From the NCBI RefSeq assembly GCF_006715165.1, contig NZ_VFMS01000001.1:868001-932000 (forward strand): a DNA stretch of 64,000 nt, written 5' to 3'. A program made the position numbers and the translations under genes. The stretch comes from Arthrobacter sp. SLBN-122 (GTDB lineage Bacteria; Actinomycetota; Actinomycetes; Actinomycetales; Micrococcaceae). Below the pieces are notes generated by a model that ran no database searches, had not been told where the DNA came from, and was given only the letters and a program-made list of their open reading frames with translations. Positions 1-7,998 of the stretch are shown here, one piece after another (positions within the stretch are counted from its first letter, which is position 1; each line of letters opens with the position of its first letter).

Positions 1-271
1 GCATCGAGCCTCGTAACGGATCGATGGAAATCGATTTCCGACGAAACAACCCAAATGCGCGTTGACATCCGGCGCTTCTGACGGCTCTGTTCGTCCCGCT
101 AACCATAACCTGAACCTGGGAACATGCAGTGATTGGTACATGCGGTGGCGGGCCGCTACGACGCAAGCGTCGCTCGTCGTCACCGAAAAATGGAGGGAGA
201 CTCGCTGCTGGCTGTATCGTTACCGCGGGGGTTATTCCCGGCCTAACTAACGAACTGGTAGGGATACTGAC
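1..271. other. Left-edge non-coding region upstream of the sugar transferase
   Basis: I see no convincing gene here. The stretch contains a perfect 14-bp palindrome (26-39, listed separately) and a TTGACA hexamer at 62-67 that could be a -35 box, but no good -10 box follows at 16-18 bp. It is probably the promoter and leader of the exopolysaccharide genes that start at 272. Confidence 0.4.
26..39. promoter_or_regulatory. Perfect 14-bp palindrome, possible operator
   Basis: GGAAATCGATTTCC reads identically on both strands and lies about 230 bp upstream of the sugar transferase start. A perfect palindrome of this length in an intergenic region could bind a dimeric regulator. No regulator gene adjoins it within the window, so the assignment is inference. 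Confidence 0.3.
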
Positions 272-1708
272 TTGGGGACAACGCGTGATTGGCGTCAGCG
301 AACGTCGCGCAGACTGCGTGTCGTTGACGCCTTCGTAATAGTTTGGGCGATTTCTGGTGCCTACATCGTGCGGTTCGGTTTTGCTCCCAACCTCATCGTC
401 GAAGGACAAGACTTTTCCTACATGGGGCTGTCAGCCGCTTTGGTTATTGCGTGGTGGCTGATGCTCGGGGCATGGAACAGCAGACAAAGTCGAATCTTGG
501 GCTCTGGCGCAGACGAATACAAACGTGTCGCAGCTGCATCACTTTGGCTGTTTGGGATAGTGGCCATCGTTTCTTATGTGCTTCGAATCGAAACTGCCAG
601 AGGTTACGTCGGCATTGCGCTGCCGGCCGGATTACTTGGACTGCTACTCGCGCGCTGGCTGCTGAGGCAGCACCTATCTGTCGACCGCCAGGGCGGCTCC
701 AGCATGTCACGGTTGATGATTCTGGGTGGCCCGAGCGCAGTCGCGCATCTGGCGGACACGCTTGCTGGAGCGAGGCACTCCGGCTACCTGCCTATCGCTG
801 CCTACACCCCTGGCGGCCCGGATAAGAACATCAGCGCAGATATTTCGGGGCTGCCCGTACTCGGATCAGACCCTGCAATCCCGTCGATACTGGCTGCAAT
901 CGACGAATCCAAAGCTGATGCCGTCGCTGTTTCCGCTGGCGTGCAGTTGCACCCGCAGACACTTCGTCATCTGGGTTGGGAACTAGCTGCCCGGAACGTT
1001 GGTCTAATCATGGCCCCGGCGTTGACTGACATTGCAGGTCCTCGTATACACACCCAACAAGTCGCCGGGCTTCCGCTTATCCATGTAACTACGCCGACCT
1101 TGGAAGGTGGGCAACGGGTTGCGAAACGCCTCTTCGACGTTGCAGTGTCCGCCGTCCTAATTGTTTGTGCATCCCCCCTCATGGCGCTTATCGCACTCGC
1201 CGTCAAGCTCGACAGCCGCGGACCGGCCCTATTTCGTCAGGAGCGCGTGGGAATCGAGGGCGCACCTTTCAAGATGCTGAAGTTTCGCTCAATGGTGGTG
1301 GACGCGGAATCGCAGCTCAGCACCCTCGCCCGTGAGAACGAAGGTAGCGGCGTTTTGTTCAAGATGAAAAGCGATCCGCGTGTAACCCGAGCCGGGGGGT
1401 TCCTGCGCCGATACAGCTTGGATGAGCTCCCCCAACTGTTCAACGTCTTCTCCGGCTCAATGAGCTTAGTTGGTCCCCGTCCACCTCTGCCGCGAGAGGT
1501 CGAAGCTTACGAACACGATGTGCGTCGGCGATTGTTGGTCAAACCTGGGCTGACGGGACTCTGGCAAGTCAGTGGACGTTCAGATCTGTCGTGGCAAGAC
1601 TCCGTGCGTCTGGACCTCTACTACGTCGAAAACTGGTCCTTAGCAGGAGACTTGGTGATTCTGCTGCGAACCGCGCGCGCGGTATTTCAGCGCACCGGCG
1701 CCTACTGA
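272..1708 (+). CDS. Exopolysaccharide polyprenyl glycosylphosphotransferase (sugar transferase)
   Basis: 478-residue membrane enzyme that should transfer a sugar-1-phosphate from a nucleotide sugar to undecaprenyl phosphate, the first step of building a repeat unit for exopolysaccharide or capsule. The N-terminal half (about 15-130) has several hydrophobic segments and is followed by a Rossmann-like region (about 145-270). From about residue 283 runs the bacterial sugar transferase domain, with KRLFD, the RQERVG and KFRSM signatures, DELPQLFNV, SLVGPRPP and KPGLTGLWQVSGR. This is the usual WbaP/CpsE-like architecture and length. The start is a TTG at 272; other starts are possible because no strong ribosome site decides it. 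The downstream DUF4012 gene and the nearby RmlA and GalU support a surface polysaccharide role. The sugar it transfers cannot be read from sequence. Confidence 0.9.
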   Translation: MGTTRDWRQRTSRRLRVVDAFVIVWAISGAYIVRFGFAPNLIVEGQDFSYMGLSAALVIAWWLMLGAWNSRQSRILGSGADEYKRVAAASLWLFGIVAIVSYVLRIETARGYVGIALPAGLLGLLLARWLLRQHLSVDRQGGSSMSRLMILGGPSAVAHLADTLAGARHSGYLPIAAYTPGGPDKNISADISGLPVLGSDPAIPSILAAIDESKADAVAVSAGVQLHPQTLRHLGWELAARNVGLIMAPALTDIAGPRIHTQQVAGLPLIHVTTPTLEGGQRVAKRLFDVAVSAVLIVCASPLMALIALAVKLDSRGPALFRQERVGIEGAPFKMLKFRSMVVDAESQLSTLARENEGSGVLFKMKSDPRVTRAGGFLRRYSLDELPQLFNVFSGSMSLVGPRPPLPREVEAYEHDVRRRLLVKPGLTGLWQVSGRSDLSWQDSVRLDLYYVENWSLAGDLVILLRTARAVFQRTGAY

Positions 1709-1752
1709 TGACTGAGATATCCACTTAATGCAAGCTGGAAGGATTCTGCCTA

Positions 1753-3615
1753 ATGCCAGGACCCCATGAGACACGCCCGCGGGGGCTTAATCACAATGAG
1801 GCCACGAAACGATCCCGTAAGCGTCGGATTCGCCGAGTTCTTATATCGTTTCTTGGCTGTCTGGTGCTTCTAGTTGTGGCGGCATCATGGCTCGCATACA
1901 AAGCGTCCCGGGTGAATGCAGACTTGTCTGCAGCAGCGGACCTCGTGCAGCAGATGAAACACGAAATATCTTCATCCGACACAAGCGGTGCAGCCTCGAC
2001 TGTTGAGCAGATGTCGCACTACACCGAGAGTGCAAAGAACTCCGCGCAGGACCCTGTGTGGACCCTCGCGTCGGGAATGCCTTGGATTGGTCCCAATCTT
2101 TCGGCTGTGACAGAAGTAGCTCGTTCGGCGGACGACGTTACGCAGTTGGGAATGGCTCCGCTCGTGAGGATCTCCAATTCTCTCGATTGGAGAGAGCTCG
2201 TTCCAAAATCTTCGGGATCGAATCTGACTCCGCTAAAGAATGCAGCGCCGACGGTGTCGTCTGCAGCGTATGCAGTCGCAGCATCGGCAGACAGACTCAA
2301 CAGCATTCACTCCGAAAACCTGCTTCCGCAGGTGTCCGCCCCCCTCGCAAGTGCACGCGAAGAGCTTCAACAAGCGACCACCGCACTGAACACCGCGGCG
2401 AATGTCGCACAAATTGCTCCGGACATGTTGGGCGCAGACGGGCCCAAGCGCTACCTGCTGATGATCCAAAACAACGCAGAAACGCGTGCCTCCGGAGGTA
2501 TTCCGGGCGCTCTCGCCGAACTAACTATCGACCAGGGGAAACTGAGTCTCGGCAAACAGAGCTCCGCTACTGAGCTTGGGACCATGACACCGGTTCTACC
2601 TGTCGAGGCCCAGCAGCAACAAATTTTCTCGAGCCGTATCGGTAAGTATATGCAGGACGTGAACCTTACTCCTGATTTTCCGACCGCGGCCGCTACAGCA
2701 AAAGCCATGTGGCAGCAAAAGACCGGTGAGAGCCTTGACGGAGTAATTTCCATCGACCCCGTGGCCTTCAGTTATCTTTTGGATGCCACCGGCCCCATCA
2801 AGATCACCAATCCGCAGGTGGCAGCCCTGGCCAAAGGCAGACTTCCTGTCGACTTGACAAAGGAGAACATAGTTTCCACGCTGCTGTCAGACGTCTACGC
2901 CAAGATCGAGGACCCAAAGCTGCAGGACGCCTATTTTGCCGGCGTAGCCCAAGAGGTGTTTGGCGCGCTTTCGGGAGGAAATGGTGAGGCCAAGGCTTTG
3001 GTAGCAAGTCTCACCCGTGGTGTTGAAGAGGGCCGAGTCTCGTTATGGTCCGCAAGCGCAGCTCAGCAAGCGATTATTGGAAACTACAAATTGGGTGGGG
3101 CCGTCAGCGGACCAAACGTCTCCCCGGCCGAGTTCGGTGCCTATTTCAACGACGGAACTGGCGCCAAGATGGACTACTACATCAAACGAACAGTTCAACT
3201 CATTAGGAAGTGCTCCAAGGACGGCTATGAGGAGACGGCCGTTCGAATCGTGAGCACAAATACAGCACCTGCAGATGCAGCGAAGTCGTTGCCCGCATAC
3301 GTCACCGGCGGCGGCCACTATGGCGTGCCGCCAGGGACCGTCCGGACAAATGTCGTCGTCTACGGACCGGTCCAAGCAAACATCGAATCAGCCACGCTCG
3401 ACGGACAGAAGACTCCCTTCGCGCCTTACCTGCACGCGAACAGGCCAGTAGGCGTGGTTGCTCAGCAACTCACACCAGGTCAAACCGAAGCCGTGGAGTT
3501 CACCTTTGGGAAGATCGTCCAGCGCACGGAACCTAACTTGGTTGTCACACCCACTGTCCAGCCTGTAAAGGACGTTATTCTTCCGACGGAAAACGCGTCC
3601 TGTGGGCAAGGCTAG
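1753..3615 (+). CDS. DUF4012 domain-containing cell-envelope protein
   Basis: 620-residue protein with a short basic cytoplasmic N-terminus rich in Arg/Lys (residues 10-26), one transmembrane segment (about 29-48) and a large exported domain. The exported part matches the DUF4012 family as I remember it: an LMIQNNAETRASGG motif, a DVNLTPDFPTAAA motif and the GVISIDPVAFSYLL region. The family has no established biochemical activity but recurs beside sugar transferases and polysaccharide genes in actinobacteria, as it does here 44 bp after the transferase. A role in assembly or anchoring of surface polysaccharide is therefore reasonable inference. Two cysteines near the C-terminus (KCSKDG and ASCGQG) might form a disulfide. 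Confidence 0.85.
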   Translation: MPGPHETRPRGLNHNEATKRSRKRRIRRVLISFLGCLVLLVVAASWLAYKASRVNADLSAAADLVQQMKHEISSSDTSGAASTVEQMSHYTESAKNSAQDPVWTLASGMPWIGPNLSAVTEVARSADDVTQLGMAPLVRISNSLDWRELVPKSSGSNLTPLKNAAPTVSSAAYAVAASADRLNSIHSENLLPQVSAPLASAREELQQATTALNTAANVAQIAPDMLGADGPKRYLLMIQNNAETRASGGIPGALAELTIDQGKLSLGKQSSATELGTMTPVLPVEAQQQQIFSSRIGKYMQDVNLTPDFPTAAATAKAMWQQKTGESLDGVISIDPVAFSYLLDATGPIKITNPQVAALAKGRLPVDLTKENIVSTLLSDVYAKIEDPKLQDAYFAGVAQEVFGALSGGNGEAKALVASLTRGVEEGRVSLWSASAAQQAIIGNYKLGGAVSGPNVSPAEFGAYFNDGTGAKMDYYIKRTVQLIRKCSKDGYEETAVRIVSTNTAPADAAKSLPAYVTGGGHYGVPPGTVRTNVVVYGPVQANIESATLDGQKTPFAPYLHANRPVGVVAQQLTPGQTEAVEFTFGKIVQRTEPNLVVTPTVQPVKDVILPTENASCGQG

Positions 3616-3672
3616 TGACAGTCGCGTTAACACTATGTAAACCGACTGGATTGAGGTTGGTGACATGCCACG

Positions 3673-3732
3673 ACGGATGGTATCTTTTTCTTGGGATATT
3701 CATCCGTAGATCTGCACACGGTCTCGTGCAGA
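3673..3732 (+). promoter_or_regulatory. Leader with two stem-loops before the LANTG surface protein
   Basis: Two inverted repeats lie in the 171-bp gap before 3787. The first pairs ACGGATG (3673-3679) with CATCCGT (3701-3707) around a T-rich loop. The second pairs TCTGCAC (3711-3717) with GTGCAGA (3726-3732). They could end the DUF4012 transcript or form a leader structure for the surface protein. There is no clear U-tract, so the function is unresolved. Confidence 0.35.
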
Positions 3733-3786
3733 GGGGACATTTCCCCGAATCGGGTACCACACTTTCACGTCTCCGGGGGGACAAAT

Positions 3787-4401
3787 ATGAAGAAGACTTT
3801 CGCTGCACTCGCGCTTGCAGGCTCCATCGCACTTATTGGCTCGGCACCCGCCATGGCCGCAACGTACCCGGCGCTTCCGCCGCAGGCAGCCGTTTCCGAC
3901 GGCACCGTCGGCCCCGGTGAGACCTTCGTCTTCCGCGGCCAGGGCTTCCTTGCTGGCGAACGGCTCGTCATCCGCGTTACGCCCGGCCAGGCTCCCGCCT
4001 CCAACGGTGCAAACATCGCCGGCAGCCGGGCCGTGGCAGCTCGCATCAACGTTGTGGCCGAGGCGCAAACCCTGACCACCACGGCGGACGCCAAGGGCGC
4101 ATTCTCCCTGCCGATCGCGATCAACGAGGCCGGCACCTACAGCCTGACCGCAACCGGTGAAACCTCCGGTGTGACCGTCGGCCCCGTCACGGTCACAGTT
4201 GCAGCCGCGCTGGCCAACACCGGCGGGTCCATTGCAGGCACCACCGGCGGCGCTCCGCTGGCCAACACCGGCGGCTTGGCCAACACCGGCGCTGACTCCG
4301 GCCTGGTCCTGTGGACCCTGGTTGGCGCCGGCGCTCTGGCTGCCGGCGCAACCTCAGTGGTAGTGGTTCGCCGCCGCGCCAAGGCTGATGCTGCTGCCTA
4401 A
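3787..4401 (+). CDS. Secreted, sortase-type surface protein with three LANTG motifs
   Basis: 204-residue protein. Residues 1-24 form a classical signal peptide (MKKTF, hydrophobic core, cleavage near AMAA). The body (about 25-140) is a beta-rich domain with GPGETFVFRGQGF and GERLVIRV stretches, reminiscent of immunoglobulin-like cell-wall modules. The C-terminus carries LANTG three times within about 35 residues, then a hydrophobic segment and a VVRRRAKAD basic tail. That is a cell-wall sorting signal of the LAxTG type used by actinobacterial class E sortases. The ATG at 3787 is chosen because a run of six G lies about 10 bp upstream and the signal peptide begins there. A strong terminator follows, so the gene is probably monocistronic and well expressed. 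No sortase gene is in the window. Confidence 0.85.
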   Translation: MKKTFAALALAGSIALIGSAPAMAATYPALPPQAAVSDGTVGPGETFVFRGQGFLAGERLVIRVTPGQAPASNGANIAGSRAVAARINVVAEAQTLTTTADAKGAFSLPIAINEAGTYSLTATGETSGVTVGPVTVTVAAALANTGGSIAGTTGGAPLANTGGLANTGADSGLVLWTLVGAGALAAGATSVVVVRRRAKADAAA

Positions 4402-4425
4402 GCGAAACGCTCCTTAGCACCAACG

Positions 4426-4467
4426 AAGGTGGGTGCATCTCCGGAAACGGAGATGCACCCACCTTTT
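4426..4467 (+). terminator. Rho-independent terminator after the surface protein
   Basis: A perfect 18-bp stem (4426-4443 pairing with 4448-4465) with a GAAA tetraloop is followed by TTTTGCTTTG. It starts 24 bp after the stop codon of the LANTG protein. Stem quality and position make this a convincing terminator; its arms are long enough to act on both strands. Confidence 0.9.
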
Positions 4468-4492
4468 GCTTTGTGTGGTAACTATTAGGGCT

Positions 4493-4639
4493 ATGGGGAG
4501 ACATTGGCACAAAACACCACGCGAGTACGACTTTTCCCTTCCCCTCCCCCGGCCACAAGTACTCCGCTACGCCCTTTTGGCGCTCCTCGCTGTATGCTCC
4601 CTCGCAACGGCCGCGTTCGCCCTTCTTCGAGCCTCCTGA
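4493..4639 (+). CDS. Possible small single-pass membrane protein (48 aa)
   Basis: Reading from the ATG at 4493 gives 48 residues: a polar N-terminus (MGRHWHKTPREYDF) and one hydrophobic helix (about 26-46, VLRYALLALLAVCSLATAAF). It ends 7 bp before the TTG start of the VanZ-like gene, so the two could be co-transcribed. No family is recognised and no strong ribosome site is visible. It may be spurious. Confidence 0.35.
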   Translation: MGRHWHKTPREYDFSLPLPRPQVLRYALLALLAVCSLATAAFALLRAS

Positions 4640-4646
4640 GGCTCCG

Positions 4647-5102
4647 TTGAGAACCCTCCGGAACCAACGGCTCTGGCGCAGAGTCCTGGCCGCCATGCTC
4701 GTTCCCCAGGCCTTGGTGGCCTTTTGGCCATCCCCAATCGACCAGCCAGTTCAGGGGCACTTGGCAAGTGCTTTAGCTCTTCTTCACCAGCACGGCCTTC
4801 CAGCGTGGGTGAACTATACGTTCGTGGAAGCGGCTGCTAACGTCCTGCTGTTTGTCCCACTCGGAATAGTCAGTAGCCTGGCCTTTCCCAGAAAGTACTG
4901 GTGGCAGATCGGGGCCCTCGGGTTGCTGGTTTCGGGGTGCATCGAACTGAGTCAGCTCCTGTTTCTTCACGCCCGCCTTGCAGCGTTGTCAGATGTTGTA
5001 ACCAACATTGCAGGAGCGACAATTGGTGCACTTCTGGTGACATTAATAAGGTACAAACTCAACACTAGCCATGACCCAACGCGTGCTTCCTGCCGCGCTT
5101 GA
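4647..5102 (+). CDS. VanZ-like membrane protein
   Basis: 151-residue integral membrane protein resembling the VanZ-like family, with about four hydrophobic helices. The family signature region is visible: [11 protein letters not shown], then an acidic CIELSQLL helix, then the [16 protein letters not shown] segment. VanZ relatives are small envelope proteins linked to glycopeptide tolerance in enterococci, but most chromosomal members are uncharacterised. The TTG start at 4647 is the first in-frame option after the small upstream reading frame. Its place between a surface protein and RmlA suggests an envelope role; vancomycin resistance should not be inferred from this gene alone. Confidence 0.75.
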   Translation: MRTLRNQRLWRRVLAAMLVPQALVAFWPSPIDQPVQGHLASALALLHQHGLPAWVNYTFVEAAANVLLFVPLGIVSSLAFPRKYWWQIGALGLLVSGCIELSQLLFLHARLAALSDVVTNIAGATIGALLVTLIRYKLNTSHDPTRASCRA

Positions 5103-5148
5103 GATGACAGATTTGGTTCCATTTCGACTCGTATTGGAAAATATAACA

Positions 5149-6054
5149 ATGCGCGGAATTATCCTCGCCGGGGGAACCGGTTCACGTCTTCATCCAATTA
5201 CCTTGGGCATCAGTAAACAACTGGTCCCGGTCTACGACAAACCCATGATCTACTACCCGCTGTCCACGCTCATGCTGGCGGGTATCCGGGACATCCTGAT
5301 CATCACCACACCACACGACGCAGACCAGTTCCAGCGGCTTCTGGGCGACGGCAGCCGCTTCGGGGTGAACATCACGTACACCCAGCAGCCCTCCCCGGAC
5401 GGCCTGGCTCAGGCCTTTATCCTGGGCGCTGAGCACATTGGTGACGGGCCCGTGGCCCTGGTACTTGGTGACAACATCTTCTATGGCCAAGGTATGGGAA
5501 CGCGGCTCCGTCGCTTCGAAAACATCGATGGCGGAGCCGTGTTCGGCTACCGGGTTGCAGACCCCTCAGCCTACGGCGTGGTGGAGTTCGACGAGACCGG
5601 ACGGGCGATCTCCCTCGAGGAAAAGCCTGCGGAGCCCAAGAGCCACTATGCAGTGCCCGGTCTTTACTTCTATGACAACGATGTAGTTCAGATTGCCCGC
5701 GATCTGAAGCCTTCTGCCCGCGGCGAGCTGGAAATTACCGACGTCAACCGGGTTTACCTGGAGCGCGGCAAACTGCAGGTGGAGATCCTGCCCCGCGGCA
5801 CCGCCTGGCTGGACACGGGGACCTTCAATGACCTCAACGAGGCCTCGGAATTTGTCCGTACCGTGCAGCACCGGCAGGGACTGTCCATCGGCTGTCCCGA
5901 GGAAATCGCCTGGCGCCTGGGCTTCCTTACCGACAATGAACTGCAAGAACGCGCCGAGCCGCTTGCTAAGAGCGGCTACGGCAAATACTTGCTGGAGTTG
6001 CTGGGAGAAAATGCCGAGACCTCCGCTGAGCGGCTGGAACTCGTAAACCGCTGA
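5149..6054 (+). CDS. rmlA: Glucose-1-phosphate thymidylyltransferase
   Basis: 301-residue enzyme making dTDP-glucose from glucose-1-phosphate and dTTP, the first step toward dTDP-L-rhamnose and related sugars. The N-terminus [16 protein letters not shown] is the nucleotide-binding signature, followed by [25 protein letters not shown], the GLAQAF motif, [10 protein letters not shown] and EEKPAEPKS. The LDTG motif near residue 223 is also present. The ATG at 5149 gives the standard family N-terminus; an upstream in-frame ATG at 5071 would add 26 atypical residues. rmlB, rmlC and rmlD are not in the window. The gene supplies precursors for the nearby polysaccharide genes or for rhamnose in the cell-wall linker. 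Confidence 0.95.
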   Translation: MRGIILAGGTGSRLHPITLGISKQLVPVYDKPMIYYPLSTLMLAGIRDILIITTPHDADQFQRLLGDGSRFGVNITYTQQPSPDGLAQAFILGAEHIGDGPVALVLGDNIFYGQGMGTRLRRFENIDGGAVFGYRVADPSAYGVVEFDETGRAISLEEKPAEPKSHYAVPGLYFYDNDVVQIARDLKPSARGELEITDVNRVYLERGKLQVEILPRGTAWLDTGTFNDLNEASEFVRTVQHRQGLSIGCPEEIAWRLGFLTDNELQERAEPLAKSGYGKYLLELLGENAETSAERLELVNR

Positions 6055-6081
6055 AACTCCGACAATCGCATTAAATGACGT

Positions 6082-6118
6082 CGGGCCCACCACGAACTGT
6101 GGTGGGCCCGATTTGTTT
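6082..6118. terminator. Bidirectional terminator between rmlA and galU
   Basis: A perfect 12-bp GC-rich stem (6082-6093 with 6099-6110) and a 5-nt loop lie between the convergent rmlA and galU stop codons. T-rich sequence (ATTTGTTT) follows on the plus strand. The arrangement fits a terminator serving both genes, stronger for rmlA. Confidence 0.85.
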
Positions 6119-6128
6119 GCGGCCTGCG

Positions 6129-7019
6129 TTAGCCCACGAAGCTCTTCATCCAGGTCTTGAGGTCCTCGCCGAACTCCACGCGCTCGGAAGCAAGGGTGAT
6201 GACGGCCTTGAGGTAGCTCAGCTTGTCCCCGGTGTCGTAGCGGCGGCCCTTGAAGACCACGCCGTACACGCCGGAACCTTCGCCCTCGCCGGCGGCCAGG
6301 GTCTGCAGGGCGTCGGTCAGCTGGATCTCGCCGCCGCGGCCCGGCTCCGTGTTCTCCAGGACACCGAACACGTTGTGGTGCAGCACGTAACGGCCGATGA
6401 CCGCCAGGTTGGACGGCGCCTCGCCAACGGCCGGCTTCTCCACCAAGCTGTTGACGCGGACATAGTCCTCGCCTTCAACAACAGAGATGTCCGCGCAGCC
6501 GTAGGCGCTGATCTGAGACGGATCAACTTCGATCAGGGCGATCACGGAACCACCGGTCTTCTGCTGCACCTCCATCATGGTGCCCAGCAGGTCCTCGGCC
6601 TCGTCAATGAGGTCGTCACCCAGGAGCACGGCAAAGGGCTCGTCGCCCACGTGCTGCTGTGCGCAGAGGACCGCGTGGCCCAGGCCCTTGGCCTCGCCTT
6701 GGCGGACGTAGTGGATGGGACCCAGGTTGGAGGCGTACTCCACCAAGCCCAGCTTGTCCTTGTCGCCCTTGGCCTCCAGCGCAGCTTCCAGGCCGGGTTC
6801 GCGGTCGAAGTGGTCCTCCAGGGCGCGCTTGTTGCGGCCCGTGATCATCAGCAGGTCGGTGAGGCCTGCGTCAATCGCTTCCTCCACCACATACTGGATG
6901 GCCGGGCGGTCTACCACCGGCAACATTTCCTTCGGCATTGCCTTGGTGGCGGGCAGGAAGCGTGTCCCCAATCCGGCAGCAGGAATGACGGCTTTGGTAA
7001 TAGCTTTCCCCTTAGTCAT
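6129..7019 (-). CDS. galU: UTP-glucose-1-phosphate uridylyltransferase
   Basis: 296-residue cytosolic enzyme forming UDP-glucose from UTP and glucose-1-phosphate. The protein begins with a short basic lead and then IPAAGLGTRFLPATKAMPKE, the GalU nucleotide-binding and activator-site signature. It also has the VVEEAI, GLGHAVL and LLGDDL motifs and the EKP motif (VEKPAVGEAP). Length matches the family. It is convergent with rmlA and is followed downstream only by the shared terminator. UDP-glucose feeds glycan, exopolysaccharide and glycolipid synthesis, consistent with the neighbourhood. Confidence 0.95.
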   Translation of the reverse strand: MTKGKAITKAVIPAAGLGTRFLPATKAMPKEMLPVVDRPAIQYVVEEAIDAGLTDLLMITGRNKRALEDHFDREPGLEAALEAKGDKDKLGLVEYASNLGPIHYVRQGEAKGLGHAVLCAQQHVGDEPFAVLLGDDLIDEAEDLLGTMMEVQQKTGGSVIALIEVDPSQISAYGCADISVVEGEDYVRVNSLVEKPAVGEAPSNLAVIGRYVLHHNVFGVLENTEPGRGGEIQLTDALQTLAAGEGEGSGVYGVVFKGRRYDTGDKLSYLKAVITLASERVEFGEDLKTWMKSFVG

Positions 7020-7093
7020 AGCTGAACCTTAACAAATTTGCTGTGGCAAACGGCAATCGGATGCGCATTAGGGAAGGCCTATTCAGCGCTGGA

Positions 7094-7993
7094 TCAGAGT
7101 CCGCGGAGGTCCCTAACGAGCCTCGGTACGGCCTTGAAAAACCGCGCCCACCTGCTGCGATGTTGATTCAGTCGCCCTACGAAAGACATATCCGCATAGA
7201 TGTTCCCGCTAAGGAAGACTTCGGTTCGAGGGAAGACTGCCCGCCACAAAAGATTTGGTTTGCTCCTCCACGGGGCCTGGAGAAGGGCAATGAGCCGGGC
7301 GCTACCAGGCTCCCGCGCCGCCACACGGTTGCGCCATTCCTGGGACGGTTCCGGCCATTCGGGAGCCATGGATGGGAGAAGCAGACCTTCGACGAAGGGG
7401 CGCAGGGCCGCCAGGGAACCCGTAGCAGCCGCGAGGTCCAGAAGTTCTTCGTCCCGGGATTCCCGATGTGTGAGGCCGGAAAGGTACTCAAGCTCCTGAC
7501 GGCAGGAAGGCAGTTCAGGCGACCGCAAAGCGTGCAAAGCCAGAAACAAAATCCCAAGCGACTTCGTGGGGACTCTCAGCCGCTGCCCTGCAAGTTCCAT
7601 GTGGGCGGTGCTCGCCCACAATGTCTCGAAGCAATTGCCGGCGAGATCTTCCATTCCTGGAAAGCGAAAGTGGACGTCAATGCAGCAAGGCCACTCTGGA
7701 TGGTCGAGGGTGACCGAGTGCTTTGGGAACGTTTTGTTGTCCGGGTCCGCGGGGCGTTCCCTCCAACCCCGCGCACTAAGGCCCTCCAGCAAATCATGCA
7801 GCCTCGAGGGGTCAACATAAACGTCCACATCTGACGATACTTTCGCGTGCCGCAGCCCTTGAAGGACACTGGCTGGCCCCTTGATGAAGAAGACCCGAAT
7901 GCCCAGGACGTCCGCCAGCCGCGCAACGAGAGCATGCCCTAGGAGTACGCCTTCCGGGAGACTGAGCTGGGCATCCTTGGCAGAGTGAGCCAT
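7094..7993 (-). CDS. Nucleotidyltransferase of the NTP_transf_5 type (HprK/PqqD-associated)
   Basis: 299-residue protein with a nucleotidyltransferase core near its N-terminus. The motif pattern is an FIKGPA segment, then SSDVDVYVD about 15 residues on, which would supply the two catalytic aspartates. A later CIDVHFRF could give the third acidic residue. This matches the large, poorly characterised family found beside HprK-like kinases and PqqD-like proteins. I start it at the ATG at 7993, five bases after the tyrosine-kinase stop codon; a longer in-frame version would overlap that gene by 24 codons. It is the last gene of the five-gene operon running from 11724. Substrate unknown; a protein, peptide or polysaccharide intermediate are all possible. 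Confidence 0.7.
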   Translation of the reverse strand: MAHSAKDAQLSLPEGVLLGHALVARLADVLGIRVFFIKGPASVLQGLRHAKVSSDVDVYVDPSRLHDLLEGLSARGWRERPADPDNKTFPKHSVTLDHPEWPCCIDVHFRFPGMEDLAGNCFETLWASTAHMELAGQRLRVPTKSLGILFLALHALRSPELPSCRQELEYLSGLTHRESRDEELLDLAAATGSLAALRPFVEGLLLPSMAPEWPEPSQEWRNRVAAREPGSARLIALLQAPWRSKPNLLWRAVFPRTEVFLSGNIYADMSFVGRLNQHRSRWARFFKAVPRLVRDLRGL

Positions 7994-7998
7994 GAGGC

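Noticed and set aside
4647..5102. Vancomycin-resistance gene
   Set aside because: Only the VanZ-like fold is present; there is no vanHAX or vanRS, and such proteins are common chromosomal envelope genes.
6075..7025. Long plus-strand reading frame opposite galU
   Set aside because: It mirrors galU codon structure on the opposite strand, has no domain signature, and galU motifs are unambiguous.
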